The position numbers and the translations under genes were made by a program. This document shows, one piece after another, positions 23,164-34,904 of a stretch of 64,000 nucleotides of DNA. Within the stretch, counting starts at the first letter, position 1. Every line of letters starts with the position of its first letter. The notes beneath the pieces are model-generated. The model ran no database searches and had not been told where the DNA came from. It saw only the letters and a list, made by a program, of their open reading frames with translations. Location of the stretch: contig NC_073692.1 in the NCBI RefSeq assembly GCF_029784155.1, forward strand, positions 16,659,752-16,723,751, read 5' to 3'. This DNA is from Uranotaenia lowii. Its lineage: Eukaryota; Arthropoda; Insecta; Diptera; Culicidae.

Positions 23164-25732
23164 ATTTTCACAGGACTGAAAGTCTAACCACGTTGATGGT
23201 TGATGAACCACGTCTCGGTAACATTGCATTGCTCAATTGCATCCAAATCTGCCCTAATCCACGTAAATTTTCTAGAAAGTTTAGAAGGGACAGGAAAATT
23301 ATTTTTATTATACCTTTGGCTTCCTTTGCTCATTCAGTTTTCATAAAATTGTAAAACTATTTTTCGCAAAGTTTAAATTAATGCTCACCGCTGTAAATAC
23401 ACAAACTAAAGAACTTTCACCATTCCAAATGGCGGTGGGAAAAAAAACTTTGATAATTAACCATCCTTTGTATGAATAATTTAATTTGCATGCTTCTCAG
23501 TGGATTGTTACCCACAACGGTACATATCTACACATATGATGGAAAATTTTCTCTATACTAGTTGGGAAAAAGTTAACTTCTAGGATCGTTCGCCGTTCAT
23601 ATACCTACAAAGTACATGGCTAGAGAGATACATAAACACACGGGGTCAAAGCAAAGAGCAAAACGAAAAAACTTATCCTCGAATCTAATGAAATATCAAA
23701 AAGCTCATCATCATCCCTCTGTTGGAGTTTCCACTTCTGACTCCAACATCCCTCCCAGTCCCACCACCATACTTAGTTACTTTGTTCCGATAGTTGCCCG
23801 GGTAGCTGCATTGGGGGCTTTTGCCCAGCTTTGGCTAGTATCTGGTAGACATAAAAGTGCCAGCCAAAATGCTTGAAGTCCGGTCGGTGAACGGGGATAA
23901 AAATGGTGCCAGGTTAATTTTTCTACCGCGAAACATCGATGTGTGCATCCCAGCTACATCCATCTATCCAATCATCCACCCATCCAGGTTTGGCTGGATG
24001 ATGGAGGTGGTAGGACCTAGGAAATTTATGGAAATGCTCGTTTGATATGATGGAACTGCACATCAGCGCACATCCGATAGCCGCCTGATGTCAGTCAACG
24101 GAGCAATAACTCTTGCTAGATTTTTATCTGCACTCCTGATGGCTGATATACCGACGATCTGGGATAGTTTTACGTGTGATAAATTTATATGAAGTTTTTT
24201 TTTGCCTGAAGTTCATGAAGGAAATTTTCTTCCTGATAGCTAAAAAACTGACATATCAACTCATCTTATTAACACAGCATGAGAATAAGAAGTCTTTAAA
24301 ATAAAAGTGAATTAATTTTAACACATTGAGGACTGCGAAGAAGTCCTAATCTGGAATCTCCAAAAAGCGAATTTCAGGAGTTTCATAATTTCAACACCGT
24401 TGGACAAAATTTAATTTAAAAAGACTCTAACTAAAATTTAAATATTTTACAACGTGACGCGTGGATAATTTTGGTCATAACCAAGTCGAAAACCAAGTTA
24501 AATTATTCGTTTAGAAAAAATGTGTTTGAAATATTGCCCTTTTCTACAGATCCAAGAATTATATTGGAACTTTTAGTATCAATCATTCACGAACATGAAA
24601 ATTTCAATTTTTGCCTCATTTGAATCTTATTCAACTTTTTTGTTCATGAGTAGACCTAACTTCCTAGATGATGACCAATCGTTCACATCTCAGCTCTGCC
24701 GTTTTCATTATTGCACTTTTTCCACCCACAATACAAACTCGTCACAAAAGCACACACCGCCATCATTATCATCGCCGCCGCCGTCATCGTCAGTGCTATC
24801 ATCGTGATCAGCGTCAGTGACAAAGTCAATGACTCCGTCATTCATCCCATCCAGCATCCTTCAGCAATGGGTTTTCCAAGGGAGCCACACTTGGACTACT
24901 TTCACCTGGCTTCTTCTGCATTGGTAAGCTGCATCTTCAACTGGCCCTGCGATGATTATCACCGATCCCGTATCCCGCTCTAACCAATGGGCGGCCTATC
25001 TATGGATTTTCCCCCTCATTCTATCTCTATTTTGAAGGCAACCCCTCCGGACCTCGTGGATAATAAAATTCATTTTACCACCCCACAAGACCTCCCACCC
25101 ACTACTAACTTTCCGCGTCTTCTTCAGATTGAGGCAGGAACAAGACAAATGAGTCAGTCAACCCTTGTTCCACCAGAGCTATAGACACTGATTATAACTG
25201 GGATGATTTTAGCGAATGATGATGATGACGATTGCGATGCCGACTGGGACGATGATTACGATGCAGCAGCTTCGACGAAGCTCAACGAGTGAGATCTCTT
25301 GCAATCAAGTTGGTAGCCGGGGCAGTGAATCGGAAAAATGTGCATCACTGAGATGCACTATCGGTCAATAAGTATGAATTTTTTCCCTCCTGATGATGGT
25401 GAAGTGAAAAGTGGAAAATGTAATTTAGCCAACCTTAACTTTTTTTGGAGGATATATCTTAGCACACCAAAAATAATTTTTTGTGTAATTGTATTGTAAT
25501 TGCAATTGCTAGCTAAGAAAAAAGCTGATTATATAAGTACATAACTTTATTACTGCTGATTAAAATAGTAAATAATATTTATAATCAAGCAGCTCTAAGA
25601 GATACGATTATTTAAAAACATGGCAAACTTTTTTTTAAATAACTTTTGACATCTAATGTAAAAAAAAAACAAGTGAACAAGTACAAAAGAATTTTCAACT
25701 TTTTTCGAGTACATACATAGCAAAAATTATTT
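23164..25732. other. Non-repetitive, moderately GC-rich stretch without an identified gene
   Basis: From ~23600 to 25420 the sequence is unique and GC-richer, with CATCATCAT/GCCGCC tracts near 24760-24800 and a GATGATGATGACGATTGCGA tract near 25210-25260. Open frames are short (up to 90 codons) and show no domains. In context it may be intronic or intergenic regulatory DNA. From ~25430 it returns to AT-rich filler. Confidence 0.4.
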
Positions 25733-25796
25733 CCTGTAAAATTACGCAAATGTCCTGTAACAAAATGTAGCAGGACATTTACCGTAATTTTACAGG
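25733..25796. repeat. Hairpin: CCTGTAAAATTACG arms
   Basis: CCTGTAAAATTACGCAAATG then TCCTG at 25733-25757 pairs with an almost perfect inverse at 25771-25796 around a 13-base loop. A further ACAGGACATTTGCTGTAA word follows at ~25845, suggesting a small MITE or a pair of subterminal words. Confidence 0.75.
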
Positions 25797-26354
25797 TTGA
25801 AAACATGATTACGTGACATTAAATTTTTAATGTACAACTTTTTTACAGGACATTTGCTGTAATAAATAATGAATCCGAAGAGAAATATTTGCAACAAAAT
25901 TCCACCGGATAAATACGATTCATCTTTCCACTTTCGGATGTGTGCTGTGTGTATCGCTAAAATAGAGAAGGTTTTCACGCGAGTGCCGCTGCGTGGGAAA
26001 ACTTCATTGGTTTCAGAAAAAAATGCCAGCGTACAACGTTCCGGTTCCATATAAAACGTTCGACGAAGAGCTGCAGCTACTCTCCCATAAAACTATAGCT
26101 GTGGCCTGTGAGTCAAAAATTTGTGAGCATATATTTTAAATTATTCCGAAACTGAATCCAAATTTTAGATCTTTTACTCCATCGGGATACAGTAGTTTGA
26201 CGGTCTTCCGAATAATCTGAAACTGTACTAAGCAATTACATTCTGCACGGCCCAGGCGCGGTGTAGATCAACCATTCCGATACAATAAGCAATTGTTCCG
26301 GTGCGAAAAACAAATGTGTTTTATGTGTCGCCAAATAAAGTAACATGGCATACT

Positions 26355-26602
26355 TAGTTTTTTCAAAAATTATCTAGACTAACATTTGAAAAGGGCTGAA
26401 CTTTTGAAGCTAAAATTTCATAAACATTTTTAGCTCAAAAATTACAATTCCTACACAAATGTAGTTCATAAGGAAGTTTTGAAAAAATGATTGAATTTTT
26501 AGAAAAAAAAATATTTTTTTTAAATTCAACGCTGAGAAAAATGCATTTTAGAAACAAGTACTCAATAATGCCTTTCGAATAATGCCATCTTAGAATTTAA
26601 TG
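26355..26602 (+). repeat. Left arm of a ~2.7-kb inverted-repeat structure
   Basis: This 248-bp arm (blocks ATCTAGACTAACATTTGA, AAAATTACAATTCCTACACA, CGCTGAGAAAAATGCATTTT) is inverted at 28768-29018. Identity is moderate by eye, with small indels. The arms may be the TIRs of one long element spanning 26355-29018 or two inverted copies of a dispersed repeat. Confidence 0.7.
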
Positions 26603-26925
26603 AAAACAACATTTCCTAACAAAAATTCTTTCATGATTTTATTTAAATCACGTTTTTCAATTTTTCAGTGCTGGTTTCCAACCTTTAATTCAAAAACTGC
26701 TTCGTTGAATTGATTGTGCTGTTTTGTAAAAGTAAGTGGAAATCATACACTGAAAAAATACAAACTGAAAATTTCAAGTCGATTTGAAAAAATGGCCATC
26801 TCAGAATTCAATTAATTATTTTGGTGTTGGGGAATAATGTGGTCTACAGCTCCTCTGAACATCGCAAAGTGAGCACTCTTAGGGGGAAAAAGTTTTCCCT
26901 ACTAAAACTTTATTATGCTTTTTTT

Positions 26926-27438
26926 TAGCTTAGCTTAGCTTAGCTTGATTGACTACTCACATCCACCTAGTTCTTTGAACCCGAAATGCTATATAATCAA
27001 TTTTTACAAAATCATTTTCATTGAAATATTTAGAGCTTCTTTTAAATATCAATTAGGTAATTATAACATTATCATTATTTTTCATTTTTCTACAACAAAT
27101 GCATTTCGAGAACCATGAACACAGGCGTGGCTCAGTGGAAATAAGTCCACATCGCCAATGGTTGCTACTCCGTGATTGACCGAGGCCATCAATTTTGTTC
27201 AGAGGTCAAATGAATAGCGCCTGGGATTGACAAAACATTCACAATGCCCAAAACTGATGCTCTCTCTTTACACATCAATAACGGCGCCGGCCACGTCCTT
27301 GTAGTCAATAGATAGTTCGGAAAAATAGAGGAAAGGATGACAGAAATAAATTTGTGCTTTAGGACCGAGGTCACCTTTGCATCCTAGCAAATAGTTTGGT
27401 TTTGGATTGTTGGTGGAAGGATACACTTTTGACTAGTG
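26926..27438 (-). repeat. Dispersed repeat with (GCTAA)n tail, copy 2
   Basis: Homologous to 13106-13605 from the TTAGC tract to TTTTGACTAGTG, where both copies stop matching. This shared boundary marks the real end of the repeat. A tRNA-like A box TGGCTCAGTGG is at 27128-27138, followed by a poor B box (GGTTGCTACTCC, 27160-27171). It lies between the inverted arms of 26355-29018. No target duplication is evident. Confidence 0.72.
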
Positions 27439-28767
27439 CGATCTAGTTTTTTAATCCTATTCTCGAAATCTTGATTGAAATTCCTAACTAAAAAACTAAA
27501 AAAGCCTAATTTATTACAACACTTCTTTTGTAGCTTTGAGACCTTTATCGAAAACCAAAATTAAAGGAATTTTTTTTTGTATCAGTAGCCAAATATTTAC
27601 AAATAAGTGAATGATCAGAAATATTTCAGTTCAATTGATCTTTGATGAACCAAACTTTTTTCCTGAATATGATTCTATTTGTGGAGTAGGATTGCTATCA
27701 AACTATGATGTTCAAATGAACTGTTTTATTTATTTATTTTTTTGTGGTCAAGGAAAATGAAATGCTTCTATTTCAAATAAATCCAATTTTTTAACTAACC
27801 AAAACTGGACAGTTTCAAATATTTTAAAAATATTTCTGCCATAACTCAGTTTAAACTTACATTGTGAAATTGATATATGATTTAACCCTAAAACATGGTC
27901 GTATAAAGAAAGCTAGACTCTTGAAATATGAGTCTTAACAAATTTGGTTCTCGACATTCGATTGATTAGTGAAATAATTCTGGTGAAATACATATGTATA
28001 TTGTCTAGTGCAGCTTGGCAATAGGTCGTCAAAAATTTATCTTCAGCCATATTCCTAATTTTACTATGAAATAAAAAACATGGGATTCTAAAAAAAACAT
28101 TCAATCAATTCACTTATCTTAATGTCAATAACTATTAATGTCAATAACCATTTTTTGACAACTCTTCCAATAGGCTTTTGGAAATTATCAAAACTTACAG
28201 TAAATTAATTTTCGAATGTGACATCAGACACAGGTCAAAATATAGATAGAAGACTTTTTTATGCTTTTTTTTTCATGAAAAACAAAAAACAAATGTTTTG
28301 GGTGAATAATGATAAAAATAAGAACTAACACCAACATTTGATCGCAATAATTTTAGATGGGGGGGGGGCTCCGTTTGACCGACCTTTATTTTATTTAATT
28401 TTTTTTTTAAACAGGTGCATTTGTGTATAATGTATGAGTGTAGTATGCACATCTAAAAACTAGATATTGGCAGACAACAAAAATATTTTCAATGCTAGGA
28501 TGATGAAACTTTGCAATGAATTGAATACCATATACTTTAGAAACAAGCTTCAGGTAATCTAAAATATTTATTTTCTTTTAAAAAAAACTTACACCAATGC
28601 GATAAACTATTAGTTTTCAATTAAAACTATATAACTTAAAATAATATTTTATTTCAGTATGGACTTTAAAAGGTTTTCGTTAGAAATTTTTTTTCCCTTG
28701 AATATGCACAAATTGCAAAGTATAGACGACTTGTAGTCATTATTTCTACCCGTCTTAGAAAAAAAAT
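27439..28767. other. AT-rich filler
   Basis: No gene, TIR pair or tandem repeat recognised. It includes a G9 run at ~28361. Open frames of 63 and 73 codons are unremarkable. Confidence 0.45.
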
Positions 28768-29018
28768 CATCAAATTCTGAGATAGCATTATGTCTGAAAT
28801 TGAGTTTTAAATTTAAAAATGCATTTTTCTCAGCGTAGAATTTAAAAATAATTTTTGTCAATATTTTCATCTAAATATTCAATCATTTTTCTAAAACTCT
28901 CCCGTAGATCACATTTGTGTAGGAATTGTAATTTTAGAGCAAAAATGTTCATAAAAAATTGGCCTGAAAAGTTTGGCCCTTCTCAAATGTTAGTCTAGAT
29001 ATATTTTGGGAAAACTAG
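28768..29018 (-). repeat. Right arm of the inverted-repeat structure
   Basis: Inverse of 26355-26602. It abuts the small MITE at 29019. Confidence 0.7.
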
Positions 29019-29147
29019 TGCCATATTCGTTTTCATCTGGTGGAAAGATGGTTGTGCACCAACTGCTGTCATCTTCATATAAAAAAAACGCTTTGACAGC
29101 ACTTGGTGCACTACCGGTGCACCACCAGAATGAAAACGAATATGGCA
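29019..29147. mobile_element. 129-bp MITE with TGCCATATTCG ends
   Basis: TGCCATATTCGTTTTCATCT followed by GGTGG is inverted at the right end with one extra base. Inside, GGTGCACCAACTGCTGTC-like and GACAGCACTTGGTGCAC blocks also pair, so the whole element folds. TAG lies directly outside both ends (29016-29018 and 29148-29150), a possible 3-bp target duplication as in PIF/Harbinger-type insertions. Confidence 0.8.
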
Positions 29148-29659
29148 TAGGTATGCCTAGAGCCTTAACTACGTGAGGACTACACACACACAAAGTTTTA
29201 TCGAATTCTGAGAGGGTCACGCCAGATACTGTGTCGTGTTGGCGCGATATCCGTCCTATGAAACCTTATGCATATTCCGAATTGAAACTATCAATTAGAC
29301 AATTTTAGACAAACTAGATCGATGCAAGTTGATGCGACATCAGTTCAATAAATTTTAGGAAAGGTCTCTCATATTTCTGTGTTTCACTGTTGGAGGAGTG
29401 TGACATATTTGTCGTCCAACCATTAAAAGATCAAGTTCTTTCTGTGGTCACGAGTAGTTTACTTATGCAGATATATTTTGAACATATTTTTTATGTAACA
29501 AGCTTTAAATAACCACTATCTAAATAAAACAGCAAGCATAGACACTGCAGGTTACTGCATCACACATAAATCGTCTCTTCCACTATTTGCATAGTTTAAA
29601 CCATGATTTTTCAAAAAGGCTGTCCCATCGAAAAATGGCTTAAAGTTGCCTTGAGATTT

Positions 29660-31862
29660 TAGACTCGATTGTCTCTAAATAAAATTGCAATATCGAAACA
29701 TAAGTTGTTGAATTTCCTGTTTAACCCTAGTTGCGACCTTTTAAAAATTCAAACTGTACTCTACATCAGGTTGCATTTGCATCCTTCTCCCTCGGCTCGG
29801 AAAAACGAAAAAAAATACATATTTTTACGAAAGACGGTGAGAAAACGGCGTCGCGGAACCGAACGAAGTGCTCCTCCGTCGTTCCGTCTTCATCGTCGTC
29901 TTCATCATCATCAACCGATCCGATCGGCACAACAACGCCGCGACGCTCTTTACCGAGTGGGGTGTGGGTGCATTTCATTATTATAAAATGCATACCTACA
30001 TAAAATGCAATCCTTGGATGCACTTTTTCCCGAATGACCGTCCAAGTTCGGTCATCATCATTTTGAGCAGCATGTTTGCTTTTTGCTGCGCTGCACTGCT
30101 TTAGGGATGCACTGTCTGTCTGTATTTCTGTCTGTGTAGTCCGTGTGGCTATCTGGGGGTTAATGTTTGGTAATGACACGCATAGCAGCGGCATGCGCCC
30201 ATACGTGCGGTCAATGTGTTTTATACACTTTTTTTGGTTTATCCTGGGCGACCGACCACGTGGAAGACGGTCGGATGTCGGTTGGGTAGGAAGAGAGCCT
30301 CCTTACCTTACCACGCTCATGTGTGGTCCTGCTGCAATCCGGAAGACGACGTTGAGGCACAATTCCACGGATTGTGGTGCAGTTTATTTTCTGCCCGAGA
30401 GTTGAGTTGTTCGTTCGCGGATGCCTTTTTGTATCTGCCTACTAAGTTTGAAGAAATCTGTTTGCAGCCACCTGTTGTAGAATAGTGCAACCAACTAGTC
30501 GAATCGAATCGTGCTGATTAGTGCCTTATCTACTCTACTTTCAGGAGCATTCGGCTGGTTTGATTGAAACGATGGCTTTGGCGGATGGTTTTAGACTGCC
30601 TAGGACCTAGTAGAGTTCACAGTAGTGGGTGGATGAGATAGTGGGATCGCTCATCCATCGATGGAATCTGCTGCTAGTGCCATTTGGTTGCTGGTGTTGG
30701 TGAGAGAAAACTTGGTGCAAAATTCTCCCTCTCGCGCGAACCAGATGGACGTTGGTGCGTGTCAACCAAACTGACTGCGAACTTGACTCCTGCCTTCATC
30801 GGGACCGATGCGTCTTGCTCTAGTCCTCATCCCTTGCTTCCTAGCCGGGTCCTGCCGGATGGTCCAACGCAATCAGTAAACACATTCTCCGAACGCGGGG
30901 TGGGAGTATAGATCCTTATGTACAACTGCTACTGCTGCTCACGAACTTCGAGCGAGAGTGTGAGGACGACCAAGGAGGAAGACCAAGAAATGTGACCGGC
31001 AGCGGGAAGGAACATTTGCTGGGAGGATGTGAACTTTGGGCTGCTAAGGAACAGGAAGATGCGAACTTTGTAGAGGTTCAAATGGTCGTCGTTCGCCTAA
31101 GACGTTGGTCGGGTTCAGTGAAGAATTCTCAAGACGCAGAAATACGGGTTTTGTGCGTGAATTTACCCAAATCGGTGGGATGGGTGACTGAAGTGAATAT
31201 CGTGAAACTAGTGAACCGGCAAACATCGAAAAATGTGAAAAATGGATTAATTAACGTCAAAATTGTTACTCAAGTTTTAAAGTGATCAAACTCCAGTTCA
31301 TAATAATCCGATATCTGTAAAAAATATTATAAGTGTAAAGTATCTTTAACTAGCAATGTACGAATAACAAATAATCAAAAATTTCAACCTCTTGGGGAAT
31401 CAACTAACCAATCGAAAAAGGGTGCAATAAAGAAAATTTCCGTTCAAAAATCAAATATTAAATACCAGTTTAGCTCAGAAAAACGGCATAGAAAGAAAAT
31501 TTCTCAAAGGAGCTCGCTAACCAATACAAGCGCAAAAAATCTTTCGCAAGAAAGCGGAATTAGTGAAAAACAAGAACTACATAGTATCCATATACGCCGT
31601 ATGAACAACCAACACACCTTCAGCAGCATCCGTCGTCTTAAGAATAAGAAAAGCGACTCTTACGCACATCAGCGCGTGACTAGTTGGGGGATATCCTCCG
31701 TTGGGTGGGAAAGCCGGGAAAAATCTACTCGTCTCCCCGGCTTCTACCTGCGGCGGACCACGACGACGACAGTTTTGCCCATCTCGGACCAGCTATAATC
31801 GATAACGAAGAAAGTGTTGTGTTTTCGGCTGGTCATCATCTACACAGGGAGGCTTCATCAAA
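29660..31862 (+). other. Candidate promoter and 5' leader of the gene at 31863
   Basis: A unique GC-richer block directly upstream of the start-codon exon at 31863. It has stops in all frames on the plus strand near the gene, as expected for untranslated leader, and many GTGTG/AAAG leader-like runs from 30500. Short minus- and plus-strand open frames (up to 142 codons) lack domains. I cannot place the transcription start. Part of the leader may be spliced from further upstream, for example from the donor at 18386. Confidence 0.4.
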
Positions 31863-32412
31863 ATGAAAGAGTAAGGAAAATTTTTTCGAAGTTCACCTCC
31901 CTGTACCTACAACTCCAAACGCTCCTAAAATTTTCCCGCAACCACCTCCAGCCATCATAAACTAACAATCTAAAGCCTAATTACGTTTACTTTTAATTTC
32001 GCCAAGCAGAAGTTCCCCCAACGCCGCAGCCGATATGTTCGACGCGACCGACTTCAACCCGGACATGATGCTGTCCAATGTGTTCCTGGATGCGGTTGGG
32101 TTGGATTTCATGACCAGCATCGAAGAGCTCGGCGAGAACATGCTGGTGCAGGATTTCCTGCACTTCGGCAACTCGCTGCTGTTCTATCCGGATACGGTGG
32201 ATGGCGGTCATGCCGGATCAACGTCACAGCAACAGCAACTGCCACAGGTTTGTGGCAGTATTCCGCAGCAGCAGCAGCAGCAGTCTCAGCAGTTGCAGCC
32301 GACTTTGTCGCTGCAACAGTCCCAGTTGCAGCTTCAGCAGCAGCAACTGCTGCAAGTGCATCAACCGCCAATACCGGAACTTCAGCAGCAGCCCAAATGT
32401 TTGATTGATCAG
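31863..32412 (+). CDS. N-terminal coding exons of a Gln-rich, probably transcriptional regulator (partial)
   Basis: Two exons: 31863-31870 (ATGAAAGA) and 32010-32412. The 139-bp intron has donor GTAAGG, a CTAAC-type branch site near 31963 (ACTAAC), a pyrimidine stretch and acceptor GCAG at 32006-32009. The join is in frame and adds MKESSPNAAAD before the Met at 32035. The total is 411 nt, exactly 137 codons, ending ...LIDQ with donor CAG|GTAAGT (phase 0). Residues ~11-65 are acidic and hydrophobic (DFNPDMMLSNVFLDAV, SIEELGENMLVQDFLHFG), resembling a transactivation segment; ~78-135 are Gln-rich runs encoded by CAG/CAA. I do not recognise the gene; no DNA-binding domain is within the window. 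Later exons lie in or beyond the repeat-rich DNA downstream. If the ATG at 32035 is used instead, the product loses 11 residues. Confidence 0.72.
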
Positions 32413-33718
32413 GTAAGTCAGATGCATTAGAACACCTCATATTTTGAATTTCTTTTATATAAATCACGTGAATTTTGAGTACTCAAAACAATAAGAGATA
32501 TTTTTGACCAGATAACTTCTTGATTTCAATCCTAAGACACAAACTTTTGATAATATTCAAGAAGCATTTAAAAAGTACGGAAAAGCTTTATCAGTATCAT
32601 GAGATGCTAGTTTTAAGAAAAATCATTTAATTATTTGACGAAATAGCATGCATTTCAAATTGGGTGTTTGGTGGAGGCGGTTGAACATTTTGACGCCTCA
32701 TTAACAGTGATAAATCCTTGAAAATGGTAGCCCAATTATGAATCCTTATAACTTTTTTATCTTTACTCTAATCGAAATGCGGTCTTGGGATGCAATGTTT
32801 GCCATAATTTAAGATTCAAGAAAAACCACATTCAAAAGAAATCGGCTAAAGAGGACCAAAGTTATTGATGAAAAACTGATTTTTCCTGTTGAGCGTTGAG
32901 CGACCCCTTCCCGTGGTCCGATCTGGCCGCAATTTGGCATGAAACCTTGTACTAGGCCTAGCATCAATTTCAGTCTGCAGCGCATAACATTTCACAGTTT
33001 TAAAATTTTTACGCTATTTTGTGCGTTTTTCTATAAGCTTTCAAATGTTTTCAACAAATTTCGAAAATATCAAATAATTTTTGAGAAAATCGAGGAATAC
33101 GAATCAACAAAATTGCGATTTATACGCCAGCAGGCATTTGTTAACGTGATACAGAACAATAATAATAATAATTTGATAAGCTTTAAGCCACATTCCTCAG
33201 ACTTCGAACAAATTCATATTTTAACACGACAATCTGTTAAAAATAAAATGGAGATCCCCCCTTTCCTCAGAAAAGAAATTGTGGAATCTTTTTACTTTTT
33301 AATATAATTTGAATGAACATGTCAATATCTACATTAAATTAAAATCTAGTATTTTTTAAACATTTGTAGAATAGAATTATTTCTTCATAAACTTTACGTT
33401 ATTTTGTATAAGAAATAAATTTGTTTGTGTGGTGAAATCACAAGTAGTACCTATTTATTTTTCTTTGAGTTATACGACAATCGTATTTTATTAAAAAGAA
33501 GATTTCCAGTTTTAAAAAGAAGAAGAAATTTAAAAAAAATCCAAATATTTCTTCAGTAAGAAAATCAGGATAAAACAATAATAATAAATTAAAACTTTTC
33601 AAAAAATACCAGCAGTGATGTCAGTTGAATTGATTGTTTACAATCCCAGAGCAAGTTTACCGAAAAAAAAACTGTGTTTTTGCGAAAAACAATCTGAATT
33701 TCTGTGATTTTATCCACG
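32413..33718. other. Probable intron
   Basis: Follows the donor at 32413. AT-rich and without open frames of known type; a 122-codon frame at 32939-33307 has no recognisable domain. The stretch ~32640-32990 has dispersed-repeat character, but no TIR was found. Confidence 0.45.
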
Positions 33719-33992
33719 AATTCTGTGATGGTATTCTGTGATGCAATTTCCAAAAATTTCATTGAAAATTCATGACAAATTGGGTCTTTTTTACAATTTA
33801 CCAATTCGAAGTTAGAAATCCAATAATTTTACTGAGATTTAAAACGAAAGTCTTGAAAATGAGTACAAAATTTTGTAAATCTGTGAAATCTGTTAATATT
33901 TTCAAAATTCTGTGTTTTGTGACACAGATTCTGTGATGAAAATCTGCTCAAAATTGGGTGAATTTTCAGATTTTTCTGTGATTTCGGCAACC
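33719..33992. repeat. TTCTGTGAT-word repeat, copy 2
   Basis: Homologue of 21901-22198. TTCTGTGATG occurs twice at the start (~33719 and ~33735), then TTCTGTG...CACAGATTCTGTGATG near 33907-33940, ending TTTCTGTGATTTCGGCAACC then TT at ~33992. The left side extends to ~33600 with weaker similarity. Confidence 0.65.
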
Positions 33993-34904
33993 TTTCCCAA
34001 AACGCATATACCTATTCAACAGCTAATAACTTTTTGGTCTTATTTATAAGTAACAAAATTGCTGTCTTGAACCAGATTGATTAACGAGAAATTTGCTTTA
34101 AAAATTTATGAATTGGCACAGAAACCATCAACAGGCCCGGTTCCTCGGAAAAAACAAAAAAAAAGTGTTAATTTTTCAGAACAAAATAACAAAACATACA
34201 AACCTAAAAGTTCAAATTTACTCATGTAAACGTTACTTAAAAATTCTGCAAAAAAAAAAATCATGAATGACTTTCAAACCAAAATGAAGTATTTAAGAGC
34301 CCAAGATTAGAGAAATTCAAAAATGACCCCGAATCAACTTAGTGTAATATCGTTTGTTTACATTCGTGTTCAAATTTTCACATTGATTTGAATTAAGTTC
34401 AAGGAGTTATCGTTAAAACAGACAACAGTATTTATGGATTACTGCTTTTCCTAACCTTATTCTTTGAAATCTTAAATCATGACTCAATGAACTGTATTTT
34501 CTATTTTAGATTTCTATATTCTCTATTTGGGGTTTCGTTACTTTCTGTAGAAATTGTGTTTTTTTAATACTTTTACTAGACCATTACACTAATATCACAG
34601 TATAATAAAATTGGTGTCTCATTTTTAAAAATCTCTTAATTGTTCTCAAAGAATAAAAATCAATAACAGGATGATTATAATAAAAGTCAGCTAAGCTTCC
34701 TTTGATTATAAAATGAAAATTTATGTTCAGATTGGTTTAGAGCTTAATGATATATTCAGTGCAGTGTCAACTCTAGAACTGATTGGGGAGTTTTTTGTCT
34801 ATCTCCAATAAAATAATGATGCAAAATTGGAAGATCAATTCATTTCATTTGTGATCCCGGAAATAATACGCTGTTCTGGAATCCCCTGCAACAATGTTAA
34901 AACG
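33993..34904. other. AT-rich DNA, nothing recognised
   Basis: No gene or repeat structure seen before the minisatellite begins. Confidence 0.45.

Noticed and set aside
27124..27172. tRNA gene or tRNA-derived SINE head at TGGCTCAGTGG
   Set aside because: The A box is good, but the following B-box candidate is poor, no cloverleaf can be drawn, and the position in the repeat does not fit a SINE head with the tail on the opposite side.
29766..30194. 142-codon minus-strand frame with an Asp-rich run
   Set aside because: The acidic run derives from a TCATCATCA simple repeat in the candidate leader region; no family or splice context supports it.
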